DNA of 64,000 bases from Histoplasma ohiense (Eukaryota > Ascomycota > Eurotiomycetes > Onygenales > Ajellomycetaceae). The DNA is taken from contig JAEVHH010000001.1 in NCBI GenBank assembly GCA_017607445.1, positions 3,348,001-3,412,000 of the forward strand, given 5' to 3'. The position numbers and the translations under genes were made by a program. The notes below the pieces were generated by a model. The model worked only from the letters and a program-made list of their open reading frames with translations. It was not told where the DNA came from and ran no database searches. Positions 1 through 12,117 of the stretch are shown here, one piece after another (position 1 is the first letter of the stretch; each line of letters begins with the position of its first letter).

Positions 1-335
1 TTGTATATGTATACATTCTTTTTCTTGTGTTCTTCTACATCAACATTAAATCTTACCATGTTGTAGGAGGTGGATTCTCTGAGGCCATCAAATCCACTGA
101 GCTTACACAGCTTGAAAAAGAGAATACACTGAAGCTTATGCTTCTCAACCAGCTGGATGTCTATAAGAGTGTAATGAAGGAAACCACTGTCTATCATTGC
201 TTGTATATTGACTAGGCTATTTACAATGACAGAGATCATGATTGTGTCTGCTTGCATCTTCTGCTTGAATCTTCAGCTAGCTTTCTACTCCTTGAGTTCT
301 CATCTGTGTTTTAGAGTGAGAGCTCATCTTTTCTC
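1..335 (-). pseudogene. Family-A pol, N-terminal protease part
   Basis: This is the protease region of family-A pol, reading leftward off the window. It is collinear with the protease ORF of A1 (7955 onward), including the TIMI(S/T)VIVNSL-type start and the AMIDSG active-site region. The gag-pol slippery site of A3 (GGGAAAA) reads GAGAAAA here, complement of 329-335. The plus-strand open frames at 27-396 are antisense shadows. Confidence 0.75.
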
Positions 336-1324
336 TGTTCTTGTCTATTCACAAGCAACACAGCATTTACACATGTGGGGGGTTTACTTGAGATGATCAC
401 ATTCAGACATTGATTCATGAAGTGCTCTGATTTGTTGCAGTGTATACAGACTCCTCTGGCAATTCAGTTGATGATGTTCTTCTCTGAGACATTGAAGACT
501 CTCAGACAACTTGCATTTATATGTGGGACTCAGTTCATTGATTCTGGTTCAGAGGTGGGGGATGCTGTGAAGTGATTCAAGATGTATGCATTTGTTCAGC
601 AGAATCCTCTGTGATTTTGAAGTGTGCAGAACTGAGACAGATTGTTGTTCAACAGACAAAGATCAGCACAGAATTCACTGTATATTGAGAGCTTTGAATA
701 TTCTACACTTTGATTATGCAACTGAAAGTTCAAGTTCTTGAACAACATGTTGATTTTGATGATGTCATTTCAGTCTTACCCACCTGCTTCTAGAAGTTTG
801 TGATTGAATTCAGAAAGATAAGTTGTCAACACAACATTCATCTGATGAGTTTGATTAAGCCAGTCTAACATTTTGACTTGAAGTGTAGAATTGAGGAAGA
901 GAGAGTTGAGTTGTCAGAAGACTAGCTCTGACATACACTGATGATTCTGACAATGACTCATTCAGGGTTGGAATTTTGCTAACACATCACCATCCAATCT
1001 GCTATGGATATACCATGCTTGATTGGATAGCGAGCCTATTGCTTGTTCATTGATGTCCAATTTGGCATTTGTTTTTGACTTCCACATGAGATAGAGTGCT
1101 AGGTCTCTCTCATATTTGTTGAGGATTGAGAGCTTCTCTCTTGAGGGCTTTTCATGAGATGTGAGTGTAGGAGAAATGATGAACACAGAAATGCTCATCT
1201 CAGTCAGTTGTTGTTGCAATTCAGTCATTTGTAGTGTCTGCTGCTGAAGAATGCTTCATAGATCTAAGTTATCATCCACTGTGTTTGAGTGCAGTGAGTG
1301 TTTGTAGAATTGTTTGTAGTTCAT
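311..1324 (-). pseudogene. Family-A gag (capsid/nucleocapsid), degenerate
   Basis: Gag forms the virus-like particle shell of the retrotransposon. The frame starts with MNYKQFYKH and ends at a TAA (complement of 311-313); its 1014 nt equal the gag of three other A copies. The best preserved block (complement of 962-1228) includes EKPSREKLSILNKYERDLAL and the WYIHSRL segment. Downstream the frame is broken by TGA codons where other copies read TGG or CGA. The C-terminal CCHC knuckle is recognisable by comparison with A1. The pol frame overlaps the gag end by -1. Confidence 0.8.
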
Positions 1325-1704
1325 TTCAATGTCTAAGAACATGTAATAATAATATAAAAAAAGAAAAGAAATACTTGTAGGCACTCAGTTCTCTCACAGA
1401 CACTATTCACAGTGTTGCAGTGCTAAGCTTGATCAAGTTTCTTCATGAACACTATTTGCAGTGTTACAGTTTGTAGGCACTCAGGCCTTATAGAACACAG
1501 TTGATTGTGTTTCAGATGCTTAGACACAACAGTCTATATAACTAACAATAAGAGCACTCAGACTCATGAGGAATCTCTTATAACAACTAGACACTCAGGT
1601 CTGTAAACAACACACTCAGATGTAAGAACTGATAACAACACACTTGAGTGTAAGAACTAATAACAAGACACTCAGATCTTAAATGCAGAAGAATCAATTT
1701 GTAA

Positions 1705-2235
1705 TGTAACAGATGTACTTCAATTAATTTAATACTATTCTAATTACAGATTACAAATTGATTAAGGAAAGAAAGAGAAAAGAAATCAGAAGAAAGGATT
1801 GTATGAAGAGGGTTCTTATAGAGAAAAGTTTGAGATGGAAGAATATCAGAAGCCACTCCACAGTGAAGTGCAGAGCAGAAGAACATTAAGAGGTACATGT
1901 AAGAATCATTAGAGACTACACAAGTACAGAGCATGGGGTGGGGGAATCATTGAGAGCTATACAGAAGAATCATTAGAGACTACACAAGTATAAAACACAG
2001 AGCAGAAGAATATTAGAAGCTACACAGAAGAATCATTAGAGACTATATAAATGCAGAGCATGAAGTGGAAGAACATTAAGAGCTACACAGAAGAATTGTT
2101 AGAAACTACATGAGTGTGGAGCACAGAGTGGAAGAACATTGAGGGTTATGTGAGGTCACAGTGACCAGAAACGAGCGGGTGCAGGAGGGGAGTTGATTGC
2201 ATAAGTTGATTACTAATGGGTGCTAACCCATCACA
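1705..2235 (-). repeat. 5' LTR of family A (minus strand)
   Basis: The 531-bp LTR has TG...CA ends (here read as tgtaac...catcaca). It holds four copies of a roughly 63-bp internal tandem unit, against five in the 597-bp LTRs and three in the 471-bp LTRs. CpGs survive near the outer (2235) end, for example aacgagcgggtg near 2170, while the inner end near 1705 has none. Confidence 0.85.
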
Positions 2236-2240
2236 ATGGA

Positions 2241-3841
2241 AACACTGAGAGCATTGATTAATTGACTCTGCAATTATAGAAAGTTCTACATAATCAGATG
2301 AACTCTGTATACATATCAATCAGTTCTGAGCTCAAGAACTCTTGCTTGAAGAACAATGAAGACTAGCAGTAGAGGCAGATGAATTCTGACAACAAGCTGC
2401 TGAAGCCATACAAAACAAAGCATCTTGATTCTCTGCAGATGTATACCCAAGAATGAATATTTCAGCATGTTCAATTGATGATGACAACTGCTTATGCTTT
2501 TGAGATAGGCAATGAGTCCTCAATTCAGAATCTCTATGAATATGAATCATGCAAGAAATTCATGACTCATCAATGACTGGGTACTCAGAATGCAAAATCA
2601 TGTACAACATCATTGTCTGAGAATTCTACTGATCAGATATGTCAAAAGACATATGCTGGTTTGTACACAACTGTGATTGCTGTGACTCAGTGATAGCATA
2701 ATATGAATGCTGAAAAGAGATGCTGAAGCTCTTATCTGTCTCCAATTGAACTTGATGTGATATAGCTATTGATTTTGCAGTTTTCTTACTTGAAAGCAGA
2801 GGTTCTATGAACATTCTAGTCATTGTTGACTGACTCAGCAAGAATGTAATACTACAGTTCTGTGACAAGATGAATGCTGAAGTAGTTGCAGATGTCTTTG
2901 TCAGAAATCTGTTCTATCATATACACAGTCTGCCTTCATCCATTGTGTCAGATAGAGGCAGTCAATTCATCAGTGCACTCTGAGCCCATGTATGCCAATT
3001 ATTAAGAATTGAATGAAAGTTATCAACAATATATCATTCAGAGACTGATGGAGCTACTGAGAGAATGATACAAATGATAAAGAACATTCTCTGTAAGTTC
3101 TGCAATTATACACAAGACAACTGAAGCAATCTGCTGCCACACACTGAGATTGCAATTAACAGTTGAGATTCTGCTACAACAGATGTAAGCTCATTCTTTC
3201 TTCTATATGAATACAATTTAGAGGTTCTGAACTTCTCTGAGACTCTCTGAGAAACCACATACACTCACAGCCTTATACAGATGACAGAGAACATTGTGAG
3301 CAAGCTGAAGAAAGTCTGTGAATAAGCAGAAGCTTCAATGATCAGCACTCAGTAAGATTATGAGAATCAAGTGAACATCAGAAGAAGTTCTGCAATCTGA
3401 TATCATATAGAAGACAAAGTCTGACTGAATCTCAAGAACATAAGAACAGATCATCTCTTGCATACACTAGATTACTATCACACCAAGTATACAGTGAAGA
3501 AAGTGCTAGACACACACAATTATTGACTCAACACTTCATCTGACATTTATGATATCTTTCATACAAATCTGCTCCAACCCACAGTCAAGAATTCATTCCT
3601 CTCACAAAGAATCTTCAATTGACAGTCATCTGTCATTGTAGAAGAAGACAATGAACTTGAGTGGGAAATTGAAACAATTCTTGACAATAGAACCAACCAC
3701 TGCTGCTGTGAATACCTTGTCAAATGAGTAGAATACAATCATCTGATCTGGAAACCTGTGTCCATCTTGAAGGACACTGCTGCCCTCAACATCTACAAGT
3801 TCTCACTCACTCTGATAGAGAGGGATAATGTGACAGATTAG
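2241..3841 (+). pseudogene. Family-A pol C-terminal part (integrase plus chromodomain), degenerate
   Basis: Integrase joins element cDNA to the host genome; a C-terminal chromodomain in chromoviruses guides it to marked chromatin. The sequence parallels A1 and A3: an HHCC zinc-binding region around 2580-2700 (motif HNCDCC), the catalytic core around 2830-3070 (SDRGSQF-like and TDGATERMI), and a chromodomain around 3650-3800 (EWEIE.ILDNRT, then CCEYLVKW with W now TGA). The frame ends at TAG 3839-3841, inside the LTR start. Many TGA stops and substitutions make it non-functional. Confidence 0.75.
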
Positions 3842-4425
3842 CATCTGTTAGTAATTAACTTATGCAATCAACTTCTCTTCTGCATCTGCTTGTTTCTGGC
3901 TGTTGTCATCTTGTGTAACTCTTGATGTTCTTCCACTCTGTGCTCTGCACTCATGTAGTTTCTAACAATTCTTCTGTGTAGCTCTTAATGTTCTTTCATT
4001 CTGTGCTCTGTACTTGTGTAGTCTCTAATAATTCTTCTGTATAGCTTCTTACATTCTCTCACTCTGTGTTCTGCACTTATATAGTCTCTAATGATTCTTC
4101 TGTATAGCTTCTTATATTCTTCTGCTCTGTGTTCTGTGCTTGTATAGTCTCTAACAATTCTTCCACATAGCTCTCAACAATTCTCTCACCCCACATTCTG
4201 TGCTTGTGTAGCTTCTAATGATTCTTATGTGTATCTCTTAATGTTCTTCCACTTCATGCTTCACTGTGGAGTGGCTTCTGATATTCTTCTGCTCCAAACT
4301 TTCCTCTATAAGAACCCTCTTTGTATGACCTTTTCTTCTGATTTCTTTTCTCTTTCTTTCCTTAATCAATTCGTAATCTGTAATTAGGATAGTACCAAAT
4401 CGTTAATCGAAGTACGCCCGTTACA
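3829..4425 (+). repeat. 3' LTR of family A (597 bp)
   Basis: It starts tgtgacagattag and ends cgcccgttaca; its length equals both LTRs of A1. The purine tract agagagggataa just upstream is the expected polypurine primer. The last 55 bp (outer edge) keep five CpGs, while the rest has almost none. Confidence 0.9.
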
Positions 4426-5887
4426 GGAATAATGCACACTTTTTCTTTGCATGAATCAGACATCTTGCCACTTTTGTAAACATAATTCTCTTATTCTTCT
4501 TTTAATAAAAGATCATGTTACAATTCTTTGACAGCAGACTTCTAACTCAGTGACTCTTTTTGCAGCTTTATCAGCCATTTCATTGCCATATATACCCATG
4601 TGAGCAGGCACTCAGTGAAGATGAATAGAACAATTGAGTGAGATTTTTCTTTGAATATTTTGAAGACTTTTCAAAATCAGCTCTAGCATTGACTGTCCAC
4701 TGCTGATTTTATTACTTTGAAGTCTTTTAAGCTCTGCTTGACTATCAGAGAATATTCAAATATGCTCAAATCTTTTTCATTGTTCAATCTTCATTTCAAT
4801 CAATTTGAAAGCTCTTGAAATTGCAAATAATTCAGCATTAAAAACTTCTGACTCTTTTTCAATTTGCCAAGAATCAAGAATATATTTTTTATCATTTTCT
4901 GAATATGCTATTCCAGCTCCAAGATTGCCTGTTTTCTCACATTTTAAGCCATCAGTGTATATAAGAATTGCTTTATTTTTCATTTGTTTCAAAAGCTTTA
5001 AATGTTCTTGAGTCTGATCTTCTTTTGAAAGTTGACTAATGTTTAAATCAACAAGATTATCAAGACTTTTCTTTCAAGGAGAGAGATTTTCAATAGCTAC
5101 TCTCTCTACATTTAAACTAGAGAAACAGTTCTTAATCATTGAGCAAATTCTAAATAACTGAGATGGTATCCTTCTTCTTTGTAAAGAACTTGAATTTTCA
5201 GATAAATCAGTCTCATTTCAATCAAGATAAAGTTCCCAATCTAATTCTAATTCATTTGACTCATTTGGAAAAGAACTTGAAACTCTCTTTCTAATAGAAT
5301 GATGTGAATATAGCTTCATAATTCTGAGAGCATAATTCATACAGATTTTATCAAATCTCACTTGTGATGGAGAAATAGAGGCTTCAATTTTCATAGCTTT
5401 AGTTAGAGTAGTTTTGAATACTTCTAGAATCTTTCTTAAAGCTGAGTTTTGAAGTTTTTGAAATCTTTCTATAAAGTGTTTTTGATCTCTCCACCACACC
5501 TGAACTGCATAATCTGAAACAGAGGTCACACAGGCAATATATAATTGTCTCATTGCTTGAAATGTCAGACCTCTTTCAGTATTTGAAAGTCTCAATATAC
5601 TGTTTAAAATTCTTTCAGCATTTGCAGTTTTTATTTGCACATGAGATTTAAAATTCAATTGAGAATCTAACCAGACACCAAGCCATCTAACTGAGTTTTT
5701 AGATTTAACTGAATGATTTAAAAGCTTAACTTCAGTATCTTTTTCTCTGAAATTTGGATAAAAATGAATTAATTCAGTTTTGTCCATATCACAAACAATG
5801 TTTTTTGATTTTGCTTTTTCAATCATTTCAGTTGCTGCTTGCTCAATCAAATTGCAGTTATTCACAATTGATTCTGAACTTACAACT
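4426..5887 (-). pseudogene. LINE1 ORF2, C-terminal part: RT thumb and RNase H
   Basis: This continues the reverse transcriptase directly after the YVDD active-site motif, which lies on the other side of A1 near 12118. The open stretch 5865-5218 is the post-YVDD part of RT (MDKTELIHF, then VRWLGVWLDSQLNFKSHV). RNase H follows at 4992-4570, with YTDG at its start, AELFAISRA in the middle and a WVPAHMGIYGNEMADKAAK segment whose W is now TGA. 5865 and 4992 are in the same frame (873 nt apart). The 3' end is truncated at 4426. Confidence 0.85.
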
Positions 5888-6484
5888 TGTGACGGGTTAG
5901 CACCCGTTAGTAATTAACTTACGCAACCAACTCCCCTTCTGCACCCGCTTGTTCCTGGCCATTGTGACCTTGTGTAACCCTCGATGTTCTTCCACTCTGT
6001 GCTCCACACTTGTATAGTTTCTAATGATTCTTCTGTGTAGCTCTTAATGTTCTTCTGCTCCATGCTCTGTGCTTATATAGTCTCTAATGATTCTTCTGTG
6101 TAGCTTCTTACATTCCTCTGCTCTGTGTTCTGCACTCATATAGTCTCTAACAATTCTTCTGTGTAGCTTCTTATATTCTTCCACTCTGTGTTCCACACTT
6201 GTGTAGTCTCTAATGATTCTTCCATGTAGCTCTCAATGATTCCCTCACTCCATGTTCTGTGCTTGTGTAACTTCTAATGATTCTTACACATATCTCTTAA
6301 TGTTCTTCTGCTCCACACTTCACTGTGGAGCAGCTTCTGATATTCTTCCACCTCAAACTTTTCTCTATAAGAATCCTCTTTGTACAACCTTTTCTTCTGA
6401 TTTCTTTTCTCTTTCTTTCCTTAATCAATTTGTAATCTGTAATTAGAATAGTATCAAATCATTAATTGAAGTACATCTGTTACA
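5888..6484 (+). repeat. 5' LTR of A1
   Basis: The 597-bp LTR has five copies of the roughly 63-bp internal unit. The first 95 bp (outer edge) hold five CpGs; the last 60 bp (inner edge) have none, the reverse of the 3' LTR of the same element. Confidence 0.93.
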
Positions 6485-6497
6485 TTACAAATTGATT
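6366..6497 (+). promoter_or_regulatory. Family-A core promoter and self-priming site
   Basis: A TATA box (tataag, 6366-6371) is followed by a pyrimidine-rich tract and then aatcaatttgtaat at 6423-6436. The exact reverse complement attacaaattgatt lies at 6484-6497, overlapping the last LTR base. If transcription starts near 6423, the mRNA 5' end can fold back onto the primer-binding site, as in the yeast element Tf1. The match is seen in the sequence; the start site and the mechanism are inferred. Confidence 0.6.
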
Positions 6498-6887
6498 CTT
6501 CTGCATTTAAGACCCAAGTGCTTTGTTATTAGTTCTTACATCTGAGTGTGTTGTTATCAGTTCTTACATCTGAGTGCGTTGTTACCAGTTCTTACACCTG
6601 AGTGCGTCGTTTACAGGCTCAAGTGCCTAGTCATTACAAGAGATCCCTTGTGGGCCTGAGTGTCCCTATCATTAGTTATATAGGCCATCATGTCTAAGCA
6701 TTCAAAACATAATCAACTGTATTCTACAAGGCCTGAGTGCCTATGAACTGTAATGCTGTGAATAGCATTCACAAAGAAGCTTGACCAAGCTTAGTGCTGC
6801 AACACTGCAAATAGTGCCTGTGAGAGGACCAAGTGTCTACAAGTATTCCTTTTCTTTTATTATTATTACATATTCTTAGATATCAAA

Positions 6888-7901
6888 ATGAACTACAAAC
6901 AATTCTACAAACACCTGCTGCATCTGAACACAGTGGATGACAACTTAGACCTACAAAGCATCCTCCAGCAACAGACACTACAGATGGCTGAATTGCAATG
7001 ATGACTTGCTGAAATGAGCACTTCCACATTCACTGTTCCTTCTACACCCATGCCTCATGAAAAGCCTCCAAGAGAGAAGCTCTCAATCCTTGACAAATAT
7101 GAGAGAGATCTAGCACTCTACCTCACATGGAAGTCAAAAGTGAATGCCAAATTGAACATCAATGGACAAGCAATAGGCTCACTATCCAACCAAGTGTGGT
7201 ATATTCATAGCAGATTGAATGGTGATGTGTTAGCAAAATTCCAACTCTGAATGAGTCATTGCCAGAATCATCAGTGTACATCAGAGCTAGTCTTTCAACA
7301 ACTCAACTCTCTCTTTCTCAATTCTACACTTCAAGCCAAGATATTAGACTGGCTTAATCAGACTCATCAGATGAACATTGCATTGACAACTTATTTTTCT
7401 GAATTCAACTGCAAGCTTCTAGAAGCAGATGAGCAAGACTGAGATGACACTGTCAAAATCAACATACTGTTCAAGAATTTGAACTTTCAGTTGTATAATC
7501 AAAGTGTAGAGTATCTGAAGTTCTCAACATACAGTGAATTCTGTGCTGATCTTCATCTATTGAACAACAATCTGTCTCAGTTCTGTGCACTTCAAAATTG
7601 CAGAGAATTTCATTGAATAAATGTGTATGCTCTAAATCACTCTGCAGCATCCCCCACCTCCAAACCAGAATCAATGAACTGAGTTCCACATGTAAATGCA
7701 AGTTGTCTGAGAGTCTTCAATGTCTCAGAGAAGAACACTGCTGACTGAATTGCCAGAGGAGTCTGCATACACTGTGACAAGCCAGAGCACTTTGCAAATC
7801 AATGTCTGAATGCAATTGCTTCAAGTAAACCCCCCATGTGTGTGAACACTGTGTCATCTGTGGATAGGCAAGAACAGAGAAAAGATGAGCTCTCACTCTA
7901 A
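6888..7901 (+). pseudogene. A1 gag, degenerate
   Basis: Gag has 337 codons plus TAA. The N-terminus is MNYKQFYKHLLH; a capsid-like part follows (EKPPREKLSILDKYERDLAL, WYIHSRLNGDVLAKF), and near the end a CCHC knuckle, CIHCDKPEHFANQC. Stops at about 6996-7001, 7248, 7440, 7614, 7680 and 7758 are all TGA, standing for CGA/CAA or TGG in sister copies. The TAA at 7899-7901 is conserved in the four A copies checked and is taken as the true stop. Confidence 0.82.
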
Positions 7902-10900
7902 AATGCAGATGAGAGCTCAAGAAGCAAAAAGCTAGCTGAAGATTTGAGCAGAAGATGCAAACAAACACAATCATGATCTCTGTCATTGTAAATAGCTTAG
8001 TCAATGTACAAGCAATGATAGACAGTGATTTCCTTCACTATACTCTTATAGACACTCAGCTGGTTGAGAAGCATAAGCTTCAGTGTATCTTCTTTCTCAA
8101 ACTGCATAAGCTCAGTGAATTTGACAGCCTCAGAGGATCCACCTCCTACAACATGGTAAGATTTAATATTGATATAGAAGAACATGAGAAAAAGAATGTA
8201 TATGCATATAAAATACAAGACCTTGAGTACAATCTAATGCTCAGTCTATCATGGCTCACAGAATTTGAAACCTTGTTGAATGCATGCAACTGCTGTCTTA
8301 TTTTCCCAGAAGGCAACTGTGTTTACAAGAAGAATGTTAATAGAACTGCTGATCTCATCCAGATATCAGCAGAAGCATACAAACTACTAATTCATCAAAC
8401 ACATGAGAAGAAGAATGTCCAAGTGTTCACTGCTAGCATAATGAATATCAAAAAAGTGTTAGAAAAGTTAGAACTCAAAGATCCCAAAAAACTGCACAAG
8501 AAACTACTCAAATTGTACAAAGATTTCACAGACATATTCAATGAGAAAGAAGCTGAAAAGCTTCCCTCTCACTGAGGACCTGATATAGATCATACAATTG
8601 AGCTCATCAAGAAAGATGATAAGAACCCACAACTGCTCTGAGATTCTCTCTACAGCATGTCACACAACAAGCTCCTTGTTCTATGAAAAATGCTCAATGA
8701 ATTACTAGACAAAGACTTCATTTGTGTTAGCAACTCATCCACTGCAGCATCTGTACTGTTTGTGAAGAAATCAGAAAGAGGCTTATGATTCTGCATCAAC
8801 TATTGAGAACTCAATAAGATTACACAGAAGGACTGATACTCCCTCTCACTCATCAATGAAATGCTTGAATGAATAGGAAAAGCAAAATGATTTACAAAAC
8901 TTGACATCTCTGCGGCCTTCTACAAGATAAGAATTAATGAAGATGATGAATGGCTAACTGTCTTTCATACATATTACAGATTATATGAATGGACAGTGAC
9001 CCCCTTTGAATTAGTGAATGCTCCAAGTATGTTCCAGAAATACATTAACTGGGCTCTACAAGACCTGCTCAATGAGATCACCTCAGTGTACATGAACAAT
9101 ATCTTGATCTTCACTGATGAATCACTCACTGAGCACTGTAAACACATACAACAAGTGCTTGACCATCTATGAAAAGCTGGACTGCAAGTGGACATTGACA
9201 AATGCAACTTCAAGATCAAGTCTACAATCTATCTAGAATTCATCATTGAAGCTGAAAAAGACATACACATGGATTCTAAGAAGATGGAAGCAATCCTCAA
9301 CTGAGAGACATCAGTCTCAGTAAAAGAAACTAGAAGCTTTCTAGAATTCATCAACTTCTACTGAAGATTCATCAAAGACTTCTTCAATATTGTATGACCA
9401 CTGACAGATCTGATCTGAAAAGATGCTGTATTTCAATGAACTGATGAAGTGGATGCAGCATTCAAAAAACTGAAGTGTATGTTCACAAGCACCTCAATGC
9501 TGCAATCATTTGATTCAGATAAGCATACAATTCTCAAAACAGATGCCTCAGATTATATAGTAGATGGAGCACTAATGCAATATGATAATGAAGATGTTCT
9601 ATGATCTTGTGTCTTCATCTTGAAAAAGATGTTGCTCACTGAATGCAACTATGAGATCTATGACAAGGAGCTTCTAGTGATCATACAATGCCTCAAGAAA
9701 TGAGAGTCTGAACTTATGAGTGTCAAGAAGTTTGAGATTGTTACTGATCATAAGAACTTAGAATACTTCACAATCACTTGTAAGCTTATCAAGAGACATA
9801 TGTGTTGATCATTGTTTCTTAGCTGTTTTTCATTCACAATTCATTATCAATCTGAAGTAGAGAACATTCTTGTGAATGCTCTGTTCTGCTGAGAACAAGA
9901 TATGCCATCTGATGACTTAGATGACAGATGAAAACACTGAGAGCATTGATTAATCAACCCCATGATTATAGAAAGTCTTACACAATCAGATGAACTCTGC
10001 ATACATATCAACCAGTTCTGAGCTCAAGAACCCTCACTCAAAGAACAATGAAGACTAGTGATAGAAGCAGATGAATTCTGACAGCAAGCCACTGAAGCTG
10101 TACAAAGTAAAGCATCTCAATTCCCTGCAGATGTATACTCAAGAACAGATATCTCAGCATATTCAATTGATAATGACAACTGCTTATACTTTTGAGATAG
10201 ATGATGAGTCTCTGATTCAGAACCTCTACAAACACAGATCATGCAAGAAATTCATGACTTGCTGATGATCAGACATTCAGAACACAAAATCATGTACAAC
10301 ATTATCACTCAAGAATTCTACTGATCAGATATGTTGAAAGATATATGCTGGTTTGTACACAACTGTGATCACTGTGGCTCAGTGACAGCATGATGTGAAC
10401 ACTGAAAAGAGATGCTGAAGCCTCTATCTGTCTCTGATTAAACTTGATACAATATAGCTATCAATTTTGCAGTTTCTTTATCTGAAAGTGGAGGTTCTAT
10501 GAACATTCTAGTCATTGTTGACTGACTCAGCAAGGATGTAATACTACAGCTCTGTGACAAGATGGATGCTGAAGTAGTTGCAGATGCCTTCATCAGAAGC
10601 CTGTTCTATTGTATATATGATCTGCCTTCATTCATTGTGTCAGATAGAGACAGTCAATTTGTCAGCACACTCTGGGTCTGCATATGTCAATTATTAAGAA
10701 TTGAATGAAAGTTATCAACAGTGTACCACTCAGAGACTGATGGAGCTACTGAGAGAATGATACAAATGATAAAGAACATCCTCTGTAAGTTCTGCAATTA
10801 CACATAAGACAACTGAAGCAATCTGCTGCCACATGCTGAGATTGCAATTAACAGTTGAGATTCTGCTACAACAGATGTAAGCCCATTCTTCCTTTTATAT

Positions 10901-11533
10901 GAATACAACTTAGAGATTCTGAACTTCTCTGAGACTCTCTGAGAAACCACACATGCCTGCAGCTTCATACAGACAGCAGAGAACATCATGAGCAAGCTGA
11001 AGAAAGTTCATGAATAAACAGAAGCTTCAATGATCAGTGTTCAGCAAGATTATAAGAATCAAACAAACATCAGAAGAAGTTCTGTGATCTGATATCATGT
11101 AGAAGACAAAGTCTGACTGAATCTCAAGAACATAAGAACAGACCACTCCTCATATACACTAGATTATCATCATGTCAAGTATACAGTGAAGAAAATGCTA
11201 GACACACACAATTATCAACTCAACACCTCATCTGGCATTCACAACATCTTTCATACAAACCTGCTCCAACCCACAGCCAAGGATCCATTCCCCTCACAGA
11301 GAATCTCCAATTGGCAGCCACTCATCATTGTAGAAGAAGACAATAAACTCAAGTGGGAAATTGAAGCAATTCTTGACAATAGAACCAATCACCACTGCTG
11401 TGAATACCTTGTCAAATGAATAGAATACAATCATCCAATCTGGGAACCTGTGTCTGCCTTGAAGGACACCACCACCCTTGACATCTACAAGTCCTCACTC
11501 ACTCTGATAGAGGGGGATAATGTGATGAGTTAG
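7883..11533 (+). pseudogene. A1 pol polyprotein (protease, RT, RNase H, integrase, chromodomain), degenerate
   Basis: Pol is in the -1 frame relative to gag and spans 3651 nt, the same as in A3. Aspartic protease lies near 8000 (AMIDSD; the glycine of DSG is lost). Reverse transcriptase runs about 8570-9400, with the catalytic motif reading YMNN instead of YMDD; RNase H runs about 9430-9900. The integrase zinc region lies at 10270-10400 (HNCDHC) and the core at 10480-10760 (SDRDSQF, TDGATERM). The chromodomain lies at 11350-11480 (KWEIEAILDNRTNHH, CCEYLVKW). The stop TAG at 11531-11533 is inside the LTR. Confidence 0.85.
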
Positions 11534-12117
11534 TATCTGTTAGTAATTAACTTATGCAATCAACTCTTCTTCTGCATCTGCTTGTTTCTGACTGTTGTGA
11601 TTTTGTGTAATTCTCAATGTTCTTTCACTCTGTGCTCTGCACTCATGTAGTTTCTAATGATTCTTCTGCATAGCTCTTAATGTTCTTTCACTCTGTGCTC
11701 TGCACTTGTGTAGTCTCTAATGATTCTTCTGCATAGCTTCTTATGTTCCTCTGCTCTGTGTTCTGCACTTGCATAGTCTCTAATGATTCTTTCATATAGC
11801 TTCTTATGTTCTTCTGCTCTGTGTTCTGTGCTTGTGTAGTCTCTAACAATTCTTTCATGTAGTTCTCAATGATTCCCTCACCCCATGTTCTGCACTTGTG
11901 TAACTTCTAACAATTCTTACACATACCCCTTAATGTTCTTCTGCTCCGCACTCCACTGTGGAGTGGCTTCTGATATTCTTCCACCCTGAACTTTCCTCTA
12001 TAAGAACCCCCTTCATACAACCTTTTCTTCTGATTTCTTTTCTCTTTCTTTCCTTAATCAATTCGTAATCTGTAATTAGGATAGTACCAAATCGTTAATC
12101 GAAGTACGCCCGTTACA
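11521..12117 (+). repeat. 3' LTR of A1
   Basis: The LTR has 597 bp. The first 95 bp (inner edge) have no CpG; the last 60 bp (outer edge, ending cgcccgttaca) have five. The target duplication caact follows at 12118-12122. Confidence 0.93.

Larger units (their letters stand above)
1..2235 (-). mobile_element. Family-A Ty3/gypsy retrotransposon, 5' part
   Basis: This is the 5' part of a family-A element on the minus strand: 5' LTR, leader, gag and the start of pol, cut by the window start. Its LTR edge at 2235 interrupts a second family-A element in the opposite orientation. After the edge the sequence atgga runs directly into the post-RNase H part of family A, so atgga is the expected 5-bp target duplication; its partner lies outside the window. 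Assignment rests on collinearity with copies A1 (5888-12117) and A3 (42188-48133). Confidence 0.85.
2236..4425 (+). mobile_element. Family-A Ty3/gypsy element, 3' part
   Basis: This is the 3' part of a plus-strand A element: the region after RNase H, integrase, chromodomain and 3' LTR. It is cut on the left by the minus-strand A insertion. Its 3' LTR ends at 4425 against LINE1 sequence, so it was inserted in LINE1. It is more mutated than A3. Confidence 0.85.
5888..12117 (+). mobile_element. A1: full-length family-A Ty3/gypsy chromovirus, degenerate
   Basis: The 6230-bp element has two 597-bp LTRs with TG...CA ends, flanked by the 5-bp duplication caact (5883-5887 and 12118-12122). It sits inside the LINE1 reverse transcriptase just after YVDD. 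Gag 6888-7901 is followed by pol in the -1 frame. Pol order is protease, RT, RNase H, integrase, chromodomain, which is Ty3/gypsy order. A polypurine tract (agagggggataa) precedes the 3' LTR. Numerous TGA stops make it non-autonomous. Confidence 0.92.

Noticed and set aside
27..396. Plus-strand open frames over the protease of the leftmost A element
   Set aside because: They are antisense to a recognisable protease frame and recur as shadows over every A protease (8218-7997, 44360-44139, 56408-56629).
10071..10265. Small protein MNSDSKPLKLYKVKHLNS in family A (also 46213-46410)
   Set aside because: It is out of frame with pol; the pol frame across the same bases continues from RNase H to integrase.
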